In this document: in pieces, positions 1 to 10,855 of the stretch | How positions within the stretch are numbered: the first letter of the stretch is position 1 | Layout of the letters: the number at the start of each line of letters is the position of its first letter | Origin: Marsupella aquatica | Taxonomy: Eukaryota > Marchantiophyta | Assembly (NCBI GenBank): GCA_973895155.1 | Contig: OZ316896.1 | Span: 15,314,001-15,378,000, forward strand | Direction: 5' to 3' | Length of the DNA: 64,000 bases | Notes under the pieces: generated by a model | Told to the model about the DNA's origin: nothing | Seen by the model: the letters and a program-made list of their open reading frames with translations, nothing else | Databases searched by the model: none | Translations under genes and position numbers: made by a program

Positions 1-554
1 CTCACTTTCGAGAACTGAAAAGCAGAAAACTGATGAGGCGTGATAGACAGATGAGAGAGATGATCTTCCCACCGCATTGAATCAGTTTACTAAGCTCCGC
101 GTCTGCGCATGATGCCTTTCCTGACATATTACTTCATCACCAAGGCAAGAAGGTTCAACAAATTGAAGAGAAAATCAAAGCACTGCGCCATTTACAGTAC
201 GAAGTGCTCCAAATCGTGCCACGAAGAGCACAGACCGAATGAATAGATTCAATTTGTCAACAGCCCTGCTTCTCTTGCATGGTGTGACTAGAATTACACA
301 AATCAAATGAATATGAAACGTTACATCAAGGGCTCGGAGGACAAGCCCTCATGCCACTGCATGCGGTCCGAGAGATGCCAATAGCTGATAAGAAGTGGAT
401 CTCTGTAAAAATTTCGCCGTCGAGATTGCTCGCATGGATTCACCAGGAGTCGCTACAGGTGATGGAAGCCCTTTCGTTTCGATCAATGCGCGGTATTACT
501 CACTCCCTCATCCAAGAGGCAAAGCTCCAGCCTGGTGTCGTGCAGCATTGTCAA
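1..554. other. No recognisable gene
   Basis: I see no coding potential that resembles a known family here. Short open frames exist on both strands but have no recognisable motif. The segment lies 3' of the leftward GT37 gene. Confidence 0.4.
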
Positions 555-694
555 CACCGAGGACTTACAATCCATAGAACCGATGAGACGACTACACATT
601 GCTAAAATAGAGTTTCGTGTAGCACTGTTACCACCACCGAGGACTAAGAATCCAACAGGACGGATGAGACGACAACACATTGCTAAAATAGAAA
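555..694. repeat. Two-copy tandem repeat, 80-bp period
   Basis: Copies at 555-613 and 635-694 both run from CACCGAGGACT to CATTGCTAAAATAGA with a few substitutions. They sit just beyond the stop codon of the leftward glycosyltransferase, so they could fall in its 3' untranslated region. Confidence 0.75.
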
Positions 695-734
695 GTCGTC
701 AATTAAAATGATGTGCTCTACAAGACTGTAACAT

Positions 735-2624
735 CTACTCGCCCGTGTTCAGTACTGACTCCTCATTCGAAGGATTGCTCTCATGGTCCGTGATCAGCTG
801 CAGTCCCGTGCTGTCTTTCTGGAGGCACTTCTGGATGTAAGGAACGGAATCGAGTATACTGCGTCCATGGACCTCGGGGTCATGGGGGCAGATGAACGTC
901 TCCGCCGCTTGATCGAAGCAAACGTCGACTGACTGTGCCCTCTCACACGCTGGGCCGCCATCGTCGTCGACGTTGATGAACCAGGGCCTGAGAGCTCCAT
1001 AGGCTTGCGCCAGGCCCCCGAACGTAGACACGGGAGTGACGAGCAATGCGTCCGAGAGACTTAGGCAGATGATCTCAACAAATGCCTCAACATCGACTTC
1101 CGACCCGAAATGCTGAGCCTCGCTCTCGTGCGTCAGCTGGACCAGCCCCACCCCCTCGCCGGTTGCCGTCATCCTCTTCACGTAGATTTCGCTGAGGTAG
1201 TCGTGCAGGCCCGGAAAAAGAGAAGCAATGAAGACCTTGCTCGTGTTCCGTAGATGATGATCGTAGTCTTTGAATTCTCCAGCAGGGAGAGCTGTGGGAA
1301 GAAGCTTGTTAGCGGTGACACACTGTAGCACTCTCTGGTTCACCAAATCGTTCATCTTCTTGTACTGCGGAAGATGCCTGAAGTATCTCAGCTGCACCCC
1401 AACCAAACTCTGGGTATGCCGCAAGTACAAATCATTGATGTCGTCTATCCTCTCCCAGATGTGATCAGACGGGAGGAACACTGTTCGGAGGATGTGAGTG
1501 AGAGCCATCCGGTCCGGGAACATGTCCTCCAGTGCTGGACGAAATGCGGGAATGGCGAAGAGTTTGGGAAGAAAGTACAAGCACCCGGACATGGAGATCC
1601 ATGGCACCTTGCTCATGTACGCCTGTTCGGTGTCGCAGTAGTACCTGTCCAACGGCTGGAGCTTGTCAGCGAAATCCACAGCATGTAATTCGTCAGGTTG
1701 GGGGGGGTTCTTGAACTCCGTCATATCGACCCAGAGTTGAAACTCGCTCCGGGTGTGCCAGAAATCTCGGTAGTTGCCTACTTCGGAGGGATCCTTCAGC
1801 TTCCAGGAGGAACCGACGAAGGGCTCGCAGAGATGCTCCGTGATGTTGAGGTTGTCCGGGATCAGAATAACTCTCTGGGTGAGAATGGCGAAGAGCAAGG
1901 CGGAAGCTTTGAAGAGAATCTTGTTGCCCAGGCCCACCTTCGGTAGCTCCACCACCAGAAACTTACATCCTGTGCTGGTGTTTCTGCTCAGGAAATGCTC
2001 CGTGATGTTGCCCGCTTGACTGATACATGTCCTGTGCATCGTCGTGTACTCTTCGAAAACCTCTTCCCACGCAGGATTGGGAAGCAAGTCCTGAGCGATA
2101 TTGCGGCTGGCGTACATCATTGGCAGCTCCCACCGGCTCCTGCAGGAGTTCTCCATGTGCCATTGGTCTTCCTCTTCTGCCTCGAAAAGCACTTCTGGAC
2201 CAGAACTGGCAGCTCTCACTGTGGCAGACCTCAGCGCGTTGATAATGTCGTTCGCTGAGTGGAATGAGACGGCTGATTCTCGAGATTTTTTCGCCTGTAT
2301 TGGCGTGTACTTGTTATAGTTGGAGGCGATGTGCCTGATGTCTTTTAACGATAGAAATTTGGAGTATGTTGCCAGCCCTGAGTTGTTGCTACACGAACTG
2401 CTGACCCAAAGCAGAAACGAAAGCGTCCCGAACGTTGCGTAGAAATATGCGGCACGCGAGAATGGTTTCACCAACCGGGGTGGACTTTTGGGGAATGCCA
2501 CCATGATGACTGACGAGAATGAACAACAACACGAACCAAGCTCTCGCCACAAACCCCTCAAAATCGTCAATCGATTCTCCGCCGCGGGAGAAATTCCCAT
2601 GAGAAACCACAAGGTCTCGACCAC
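735..2624 (-). CDS. GT37-family (xyloglucan fucosyltransferase-like) glycosyltransferase
   Basis: A single open frame of 629 residues. The family transfers fucose from GDP-fucose to cell-wall polysaccharides or arabinogalactan proteins in the Golgi. Visible family motifs are VGLGNK (residues 230-235, family form GLGNR), VGVQLR (408-413, the GDP-sugar-binding 'VGVQIR' motif), and PVSTFGGLAQAYGALRPW (531-548, family form WSTFGYVAQGLGGLKPW). A hydrophobic stretch at about 58-77 fits the signal anchor of a type II Golgi membrane protein. The first methionine leaves a 57-residue tail before the anchor. Met41 (codon top at 2504) would give a shorter, more usual cytosolic tail, so the start is uncertain. 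Several N-x-S/T sites follow the anchor. No intron is visible in this copy. The acceptor polysaccharide cannot be read from sequence. Family assignment is strong; fucose as the donor is inferred from family. Confidence 0.86.
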   Translation of the reverse strand: MVETLWFLMGISPAAENRLTILRGLWRELGSCCCSFSSVIMVAFPKSPPRLVKPFSRAAYFYATFGTLSFLLWVSSSCSNNSGLATYSKFLSLKDIRHIASNYNKYTPIQAKKSRESAVSFHSANDIINALRSATVRAASSGPEVLFEAEEEDQWHMENSCRSRWELPMMYASRNIAQDLLPNPAWEEVFEEYTTMHRTCISQAGNITEHFLSRNTSTGCKFLVVELPKVGLGNKILFKASALLFAILTQRVILIPDNLNITEHLCEPFVGSSWKLKDPSEVGNYRDFWHTRSEFQLWVDMTEFKNPPQPDELHAVDFADKLQPLDRYYCDTEQAYMSKVPWISMSGCLYFLPKLFAIPAFRPALEDMFPDRMALTHILRTVFLPSDHIWERIDDINDLYLRHTQSLVGVQLRYFRHLPQYKKMNDLVNQRVLQCVTANKLLPTALPAGEFKDYDHHLRNTSKVFIASLFPGLHDYLSEIYVKRMTATGEGVGLVQLTHESEAQHFGSEVDVEAFVEIICLSLSDALLVTPVSTFGGLAQAYGALRPWFINVDDDGGPACERAQSVDVCFDQAAETFICPHDPEVHGRSILDSVPYIQKCLQKDSTGLQLITDHESNPSNEESVLNTGE

Positions 2625-2709
2625 TGACAGTTCCCTCCTTCCCGTCCTGCATTCTCTGATGAGCGACGCCGTCGTCGCCTCGAGCTCAAATCAACCACCA
2701 CCAGACTGA

Positions 2710-3439
2710 TGCTTAGCCGAGATCAAATTGAATGCCAACTACAACACGTTGTGTCGACAGAAGGGCGTTTTGCTGTAAAGTTCTGGTGAACGGGACTGTG
2801 GAGGGACGACGGATGACCCCTCCCTCGGCAATGACTTCTGCAGACAATCCAAGCTTTCCTCCCCCAGGCGAGCCTGATGAGGCCGTCATGGAGGTATCTT
2901 GCCACACCCCGATTTTCATAATTCCTCGCTCCCCTCTGGTGGCCGATTCGACCCCCATGACCATGACAGAGACACAAGAAAATCTTCCGATTCCCGTCAC
3001 CGATTCCCATGGAAGAGGACTGTATCCATTTCACAACAACAGTGTGGTCGAACGTAAACGACGAATGCGGCACCGGAGAATGCATGAAGGAGAGGGCGGA
3101 TCACACAACTTTCCTTTCAACACTATTCTTTGCCAAGAATCGGGAGGTTGAGCAGTGTGGGCCGATAGGTAGCATCCGATTTGTGTGCATACCGATAAAA
3201 TAGAATAGCGGATCGGAAGCCAGAACAAGTGGGCAGGGAGGGCTGAGTTGACTCACTCACTGACTCACTCACTCACTCCCTCCCCCAGGCGGGCCGGACG
3301 GGCACGGATCACGGAGAGGTGAAGATTGAGCTGCAGGTTTGCCTTCCTCGGCGGCCCTACGGAAGGAGGATCATCATCGCCACGAGAGAAGCCGTCCATG
3401 AGACAACTATACGACTCGACGGACTCGAATTTTTTTTTT
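2710..3439. other. Upstream intergenic region of GT37 gene with GACT/CACT microsatellite
   Basis: This holds the presumed promoter and 5' region of the leftward glycosyltransferase. A short microsatellite of GACTCACTCACT-type repeats lies at about 3245-3279. Open frames on both strands (for example 2732-3151) have no recognisable motif and I do not call them genes. Confidence 0.4.
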
Positions 3440-3750
3440 CATCGATTCGCTCCCAGGGATCGTCGATTGATTCCGTCTCGTCGTTTGGTGGAGGCTGAAA
3501 ATTTCTCCTCTCCCTCGTGAAGTTGTGATGCGTCGATGCATTCGCAAATCTTCTACCTACAGTCAAGATTTGGAGAAACGCGTTAAGGTCAGCAGAATCT
3601 TTTTATTCATCGATTCGTTCCGGGGGATCGTCGTTTGATTCCGTCTCATCGTTTGGTGGAAGCTAAAAAAAATTCCATGTCCCTCGTGAAGTTGTGATGC
3701 GTAGAGCATTCGCACATCTTTCTACCTACACTCGAGATTTGGAGAAAAGT
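3440..3750. repeat. Two-copy direct repeat, about 168-bp period
   Basis: Copy 1 begins at 3440 (CATCGATTCGCTCCCAGGGA) and copy 2 at 3608 (CATCGATTCGTTCCGGGGGA). Both continue through TGATTCCGTCTC, a GTTTGGTGGA block, CCCTCGTGAAGTTGTGATGCG and a shared GATTTGGAGAAA end. Small indels and substitutions indicate an older duplication. Confidence 0.8.
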
Positions 3751-3957
3751 GAAAGGTCGGATGTTTCAAAGCCAAAAAAAGTGTTAAAGGTCTAGTCTTT
3801 CATTCACTTTCTTCTTTCACTCGTTCCTTGACACATCAGCGCCGCTTTTATCCAGTATTCTGTCTCACAAAAACGGAACCATATGCATAAGATGATTTAT
3901 CAATGTTTGAAAACTTTAACCTAATGTTAAGATCGGCCACTTATTCCTTTATGGGAT

Positions 3958-4640
3958 ACTAGCTCCATGCATGTGCATTGCACAAAACATATCAGCAGAG
4001 CAACATATCAGCAGAGCAACATATCTTGAAGTGAGAACACATGTCAAGGTGAGTAAAAGAAATTGAGATGAGAAAAAAATTTAAAGGTGGGAAAAATATG
4101 TTGAGGTGAATAAAGATCTGGTGGTGCAATAAAGAAGTCAAGGTAGAAAAATGATAAGATGTCAAGATGAAGAAAAATGTCAAGGAAAGGAAAAGAAGTT
4201 GAGGTCAGATAAGATATTGAGGAGAGAAAATATGTCAAGCTGAGAAAAAAATGTCAAGGTGAGACAAAGATGATTGAGAAAAAGATGTCAAGGTGAGACA
4301 ACTATGTTGAGTCTAGGAAAAGATATCAAAGAGAGAAAAGATGTTATGGTGAGATAAAAATATTAAACTGAGAAAAAGACAACGAGATGAGAAAACGATG
4401 TCAAGGCGAGGTAATAAGGTATAGGCTTGTGATGTAGTTATTGACACATGTTATGTGTGATCCTGACATACAGTTGTTGTGGTCGTGTTCAATACCGTTT
4501 GCACATAAGATGTTGCAAAAAAAATGTCATTGCATACAAGATGTCTATGTCAAAAAAAATGTTGTTGCAAAATTGACAAGGGAGAACTCGAGATAGGCGA
4601 TGACAACCGAGACAGGCATATTCACACAACACAATGGTAG
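3958..4640 (-). mobile_element. Diverged Helitron-like repeat element (copy D), right end not resolved
   Basis: It starts with ACTAGCTCCATGCATGTGCATTGCACAAAA, a degenerate version of the terminus shared with the elements at 10856, 24260 and 38958. That terminus is followed by many degenerate repeats built on GATGTCAAGGTGAGAAAA. The far end is unclear and may lie near 4640, where a CT-rich stretch begins. On the minus strand the terminus reads as a short GC hairpin followed by CTAG, as in Helitron 3' ends. No coding capacity. Confidence 0.5.
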
Positions 4641-5949
4641 GTGGAAGATGACATCCCCCTCCTCCTCATGGCCTCCTGTCCCCCTTTCTCTTGGGCTGCC
4701 TCTCTCGCTCCTAAATGATTTTCCTCTTTGTAGCCAATTCTACTCCATGATACTCTTTTCATAATCTTGTGCCCTGAATTTCATAGTAGGAAAACATTTT
4801 TCTGGTCAGTACTGCCCTTCTTGACTTTTCTCTTCGTAATTTTCAGTTGGGTTGGCTCATTGCTAAACTTCTCCTCTAATTTTACTAAGACTAGTAAAAT
4901 AAAGATCTCTTAGACATTAGTGTATTAATGTCCTGGTCCCCTGACATTATTCCTGATTATCTCTTTGAAATAGTTCTCTTTTGTCAGGCCCGCAGTGCCC
5001 CGAAAAGAGGATGCTACTATATTCTAAAAATGTGGGGAAAATTGTGCATCTAAATTGATGTCGGCACATGGGTTACTGTCTATAAGTTTGCATCTGGAGT
5101 GTGAGAACTCGTATGAAAATAAGCTGGCCAGGAGCACCCCAGTTAGAATACATTGTGGGACATAATGGGGAGTCTCAAACCAAACATTGATGTACACTAA
5201 CTACTACGTTAAGGTTATGGACAGAAAAAGTTATTGAATACCAAATTCATGCTTGGTAACTTTTTGTCACAAAGAAAAATCATATGCCATGATAGCAGAT
5301 CTGAATATTTTTATTTTTCAAAGAACAATCACGTGCCATGACCATAAGTAATTGTAGAGGCTAGAGAGAAACAACCAAAAAATGTTTACAGAACCCTGTG
5401 AGAAAAATTTCAGCCGTTTCTTTATGGTCCAAGGCATCAGCAATAACAATGAGGCTTTTGGGTCACCCTAGTGTTCCAACCACAAGTGCTTTAGCTCAAG
5501 GTTGAGGGGAGATTATGATACAAAAGGCCCATAACCAGAACTTTACCTTACTTAAAGCTTGAGTGAGTTTTGGAAAGAAACAAATAAGTAAACACACTTG
5601 AGCTAGGGTCATGCACTATTGTCTAAAGAAAGAAGAATTTAAAATGACAGGATTTTAGGCCATGCAAATAGCAGCAAATTATACTTTTTGTTTTAAATAT
5701 GCCTAGATTGATGGGTCATAATGTACTCCTCAAAATAAGGTGTGTATTGTAGAAAATGAATGCCCTCAAAATATAAAGCCAAAACTCAAGAAAAACTTTG
5801 TTTCAAACCATGTGTGGGGCTGGTTAAATGTGCTGCACAACTCTACTACCTTCATGCCCTTTGTGATTTTTCTCGTTGCAATTTTCAAGGCATTCATGGA
5901 TAAGAATGCACAGTCACTCAAGATTTGGATCAGCTCATTGCAAAGTTTC
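4641..5949. other. AT-rich intergenic DNA, no gene recognised
   Basis: No open frame here resembles a known protein. The only structure I see is the solo LTR starting at 5950. Confidence 0.4.
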
Positions 5950-6293
5950 TGTTGAGCATAGACTACAATCGCAACGGCAAGCCCATGAACCATCCAACGC
6001 ACAAGAGTCAACACAGAGGGATACGTGGTTCACCTCCACATGAGACTACGTCCACGGGAACACACATGAGCTTTACTGCACTCTAGGCTGACCGGCCATA
6101 CCAAACATCCACAGCGCAAGCTCTCTTTATCTCTCAACTAGCTCTGTAACAATGAGCCTGAGTTCCCATCTCCAAGCAAACATCGTTTGGGTATATAGTG
6201 TGCACAGCATGACTAACCTAACCAAGTTTGCGATTAAGGTTAGCCTTAACTATGGTACAATTGTTACTCTAGACCTAAGAGTAAATCCTAACA
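5950..6293 (-). mobile_element. Solo LTR (subfamily B) with perfect 5-bp target duplication
   Basis: The 344-bp block starts TGTTGAGCATAG and ends ATCCTAACA, so it has TGTT...AACA termini. It is flanked on both sides by GTTTC (5945-5949 and 6294-6298), a perfect 5-bp target-site duplication. It matches, in reverse orientation, the blocks at 7053 and 20573, and it matches 37929 in the same orientation. No internal retroelement coding region is attached, so it is best read as a solo LTR. Confidence 0.88.
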
Positions 6294-7052
6294 GTTTCTA
6301 TTATGCTTAGTTTACTAAAGTTTTTACAATGGTAATCTTGCGTTATAAGGATTGCACACTGTGTTAGAAGAAAATCTCACACAGAATGGTACCTCTGGTG
6401 GGCCTGAAGGTCCATTGGGAGAGAGTGTGCATCTTTTGGTCTATTAAGTACAAAATTTATGTTTGGAGGTCCATGTTCGCACAAGTATGCCAGACTTGTG
6501 CAAACATGATAATCCCTACAACACTATGTGTAGCACGGATGCTATTCCAAACCAGGTTCCAAACCACATTGTTTGGGGTAAATGTTTTATGTGTGACATC
6601 ACCTTGTGGTAATTTTCAGAATTTTAATTAGAAAAATATAAGCTGGGGATTTTCCCCGCCTGCAATCCAATTGTACCAGTTTGGCTTGCTTGAAGACGAT
6701 TTCCCCTTTATACAAATTCACTGGCAACAGTAAGTAATTGTTGATGAGATTTTTTTCTGTATGCACATTATACTCAACATCTCTTGGGATTTCCCTTTGC
6801 TTGTTGATTCTGTAGTGAAGTCTACCATTGTGACATATACATTTTAAACATACAGCCAAACCATCAAGTCCACAAAGTTCAGAAAAAAATGAAAATGACA
6901 TAAATGCACATAGTGATATGGTATGTCTGTAGCAGAAGTGTTAAATGTTGAGAATGAGAATTCTCAGATTGTAAGATGCAAAGATTGGTTCGCCGGGAGT
7001 ATCTAACAAAATCACCTTCAAAATCTATGTACAGAATGACAAGCTATGGTTG

Positions 7053-7408
7053 TGTTAGGCATTTACTCTTAGTCTAGGGTTACGACTATAACCATAGTTG
7101 GGAACCGTAGTTAGGGCTAATCATAGTTGTAGACTAGGTTAGGTTAACTAAGTTCCACACTATATCATAAACGGTGTGTTGCTTGGATAGAAGGAACTCA
7201 GGCTCATTGTTACGGAGCCAGTTGAGAGATAGAGAGATCTTGTGTTATGGAGACTCGGTATGGCCGACGGGTCTAGAGTGTAGTAAAACTCTTGTGTGTT
7301 CCTATGGACATAGTCTCAGATGAGGTGAACCACGTATCTCTTTGTGTCGCATACTTGTAAGTTGGATGTTCATAGGCTTACGGTCGTGGATGTCATCTTT
7401 GCTCAACA
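7053..7408 (+). mobile_element. Solo LTR (subfamily B), inverted relative to the 5950 copy
   Basis: The 356-bp block begins TGTTAGGCATTTACTCTTAG and ends TTTGCTCAACA. Its central part, GGCTCATTGTTACGGAGCC onward, aligns with the copies at 5950, 20573 and 37929. Flanking pentamers (GGTTG and AGAAG) do not match, so the target duplication has been lost or the copy is a recombination product. Confidence 0.78.
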
Positions 7409-9964
7409 AGAAGTACAACCTACCTGAAAAGTGATAAAAACAATTATTTGAACTAAGAATGAGTTGAACCCGACCTAATCTAAACAGTGGGTGAAACCAA
7501 AGGTACCCCTAACAAATATGGTTTTGTTTCGAGAACACCCCAACTCACCCTACAAGAAGCTAACGCAAAATGGATGGCAAACCCAAGGACTTGGCAGTCC
7601 TGCTAAAGACATGGAGAGCAGCACCAAATGATGGGGACCAATGGCAATGTACCTAGACACAACAACACTAAACATTGACATAATAAGAGCATCCTGTTGT
7701 GTAAAAAATTGCAAAGTAAGAAGCAACCACTTGAATACTAAGAAGGGATCGGAACCCAACAAATAGGTGCAATGCATAGGAGGAAAGTGTAAGGTGAAGC
7801 CCTCCCACTGCAGGTCAAATTTGCGCCACAAGAGGCCCACTGCTAAAATTGAGCGGGCCTGAAGAATACAACCTTGAAAGTTAGTATTCTGCCTCCAGTC
7901 TATTGACTTGAAAATTGAAGGGGGCACGGATGTCTTCTAGTACTAAGTATTGGATGTGTGCAATGACACTTTAGTGCTAGAGACCCATGTTGGATAGCTT
8001 GCTCATGTTCTTTGTGGTGTCACCATGATCCATCATTGAAAAGGGTCATCAAAACTGTCATTTGATGTGAAATGCCCCCTTTACATCATACTGCAAGAAA
8101 TATCTTTTACCTTTCATACCAAAGAGTTGTGTATTGGGTAAGAGATATTTCTCTTACATGGTGTATAGTTCACACTGACAAACAATTGCATTTGTACGTT
8201 ATCCATTTCTGTGACCACATGCCCCTTTACAAGTTCTTATTATCGCGACCTTACACTATCTTCACTATAGCCTATTTTCTATTTTCCTGGTATATGAACA
8301 AATTGATTGAACTGTTTCTCTTACATGCTGTATTTACACTCTGTGTATAGTCAGTGTTTGAATAAAAATGCTCAGAGTCTTCTTAAAATGTGCATCACAA
8401 AGTTAGGTTTTACACGTACTCTTCAATATTTTGTAAGGCCCAATATTGAAAATCTGAACTTTAGGGGAGGATGGTTCTAGGCCCCCCACCCCATGAGGCT
8501 TGGGGTTATGCACAGTCATTGGCATTTCCGGGCTGTTATTGATCTGGGACGTTGAGGTGTTTAGGGGTTATGAGGGTTTACTACTCGATCTGCAAGCTTT
8601 ATGGCTCATTGAGTTTTGCTTGTAGGTGCTTCAGTTTCTGGCCACCCAATGGCACACTGTGCTGTTGGTGTTCCGTCTATCGCCGGGCTTTCACGGTTTT
8701 AAATTTATATGAAAATCACCTTTCAAGGAATAATTAGCTGAACTTTTAGCCTAGTATTGTCATGGTACTGAACAAGCACTCTAAAATATGTTGTACCATA
8801 CAAAATGTGAATGATTAGGTGAACTTTCAGCTCAGCATTGCGACGGGGACCTATAAAATGGCCCAGAAAATAGTATACACCGAATTGTCAAGTATATCGT
8901 GACCACACCCACCTTTGGTCACGTGCATTTTTATTTACGTTTTGCGTGAACCAGGATGAAATACGACCTGCAGATGAGTACTCCCCTGGGAACGACTTTG
9001 CGGGTCATAATGAAAATAATAATACATCGTCGCCTATCCCCAGATCGACCGACACTCAAAAAGCAGCACCCGTAGATCAACGAGTCAGATCTTCCCGGGG
9101 CCCCCAGACCCAGCCAAAAAGTTCCACAAGTACGAGACAAAACTGTACCTAATGCGTACCATCGGGTACACAAACCCGAGAAAATCATTCGCCCGAACGA
9201 TAAAAGGTTCGGTACTTCGGTACTGTGATGGACCACAGTCGTCACCTCAGACAAATGTCTCCGTACTCAACCGTACCAGAAAGTACCGTACTTTCGAACT
9301 GTAGCGGGTGGGTCACAGTCGGCGTGGGTTCCACGAAACGTACTGTACGTTTTGAGTGGTAAGAAGTTGTACTTCTGTACGGGAGAGGGGTGGAATCAAT
9401 GGACGAGAGGCAAAACTTGGGCTTCAATCCAGGGTTTTGAACCGGGTCGGGGACGACCGGACTTGGGTCCGTGTCTCCCTGACTTGAGACGCTCTTGAGT
9501 GGGCTTACCGGGTAGTTTCCGTGGCCTCCGGCATAGAAAGACACCCCTGGTGATAATGCTAGTTTTTTCCGGTGGTCAAGGTCAAGGTACGTACACTGTT
9601 TACCGAGTGTTAATACAACTGATCAAGGTGGAGCAAATTGTAAGATACACTCATGAACCAGAAGGGCGTCTCAAACCCTGTTCCGCCCTAAACTCAGGGG
9701 TCTCATCAAGTAACCCTTTTCATTTTGGGGGTCTATCAAGTGTATACCCCTGTCAAAAATGGGTGTTTCTTTAAAAAGGCAGTCAGTGCACCAGAGAATA
9801 GTCCCGGCTCACCAGAGAATAGCCCCAGCAAAGTGGGTGCCCTTTCAAGAATTTTTGGCACCCTTCAGAAAAAATGACCAATTCAAGAAATTGTGTATTG
9901 AGCTTGCCTTTTGCCTCTCGTTTGAGAGTGTAGAAGTGGGAGATACCTAGATGCCAGGCTCCCC
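7409..9964. other. Intergenic DNA without recognisable genes
   Basis: Several open frames of 60-125 codons occur on both strands (for example 7550-7927 minus and 8931-9254 minus). None shows a recognisable motif or exon structure, so I treat them as chance frames. Confidence 0.4.
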
Positions 9965-10134
9965 AAACTTGGTCCCTGGAAGTGACTTGCCAAATCGACC
10001 AGGTTGAATCCATATGAAATGCATAGACCAAGCCCATGGTCAAAGTGTCAAACTTGGTCCCTGGAAGTGACTTGCCAATTGACCAGGTTGAATCCATATG
10101 GAATGCATAGACCAAGCCCATGGTTACAAACTGT
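9965..10134. repeat. Two-copy tandem repeat, 85-bp period
   Basis: AAACTTGGTCCCTGGAAGTG starts at 9965 and again at 10050. Each copy runs to GCATAGACCAAGCCCATGGT. The copies are nearly identical. Confidence 0.85.
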
Positions 10135-10239
10135 CAAGTCATTACCCACTTACTGATTGATTGACCAACGTTATGAATAGTGAAATATATTCTCTCCCAC
10201 AATAATTGCTTACCTATTGGAGTTGCCCGGAATGTGACA

Positions 10240-10498
10240 AAATTGGGTGAGTAGGCTGTCATGTAGTCACAAATCAAGGGTGAGTTGAGCAAGGACCAAA
10301 TATGGGTGAGTAAACTTAGCCACATATCTAGGGTGAGTTGAGCATGAACCAGGTAGACTGTTATTTAGCCACAAATCTAGGATGAGATGAAATTGGGGTG
10401 CGTAGACTGTGACTTAGCCACAAATCTAGGGTGAGTTTGAGCTTGACCAAATTGGGGTGAGTAGACTGTTATCTATCTACAAATCTAGGGTGAGTTGG
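10240..10498. repeat. Imperfect tandem repeat, about 55-65 bp unit, four to five copies
   Basis: The unit is built on GGGTGAGTAGACTGTTATTTAGCCACAAATCTAGGGTGAGTTGAGC, with drifting length and substitutions. It follows the 85-bp repeat directly and carries no convincing open frame. Confidence 0.7.
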
Positions 10499-10855
10499 CA
10501 TTCTCTCTCAGTTGAACTACTTAGGGTTTGAATAGGGGCTGAAACTGCCAGAAGTATTTAGGGGCATGCTCCGCTCTTAGTCACCAGCAAGAGCTGCATC
10601 AGAATGAAACCACTACAAGTTCACAACACACTGCCCCACAACCCCAAAGTATCATGAATCAATCTGTGCAGGTGCAAATTATTCATTTTGGGGGGCTCCA
10701 TAGCAGTTAACATCCTTCATTTCACAAAAATCTTTTCCGTATAACTCCTTTGATTGACCAAACTTATGGATTGTGGGGTATACTCTCTCCCTCAATATTT
10801 ATCCAAAAGATTTCTTTCACTAGGTGAGGAGTCGTTACCCAGGGTGTTATTAAGT

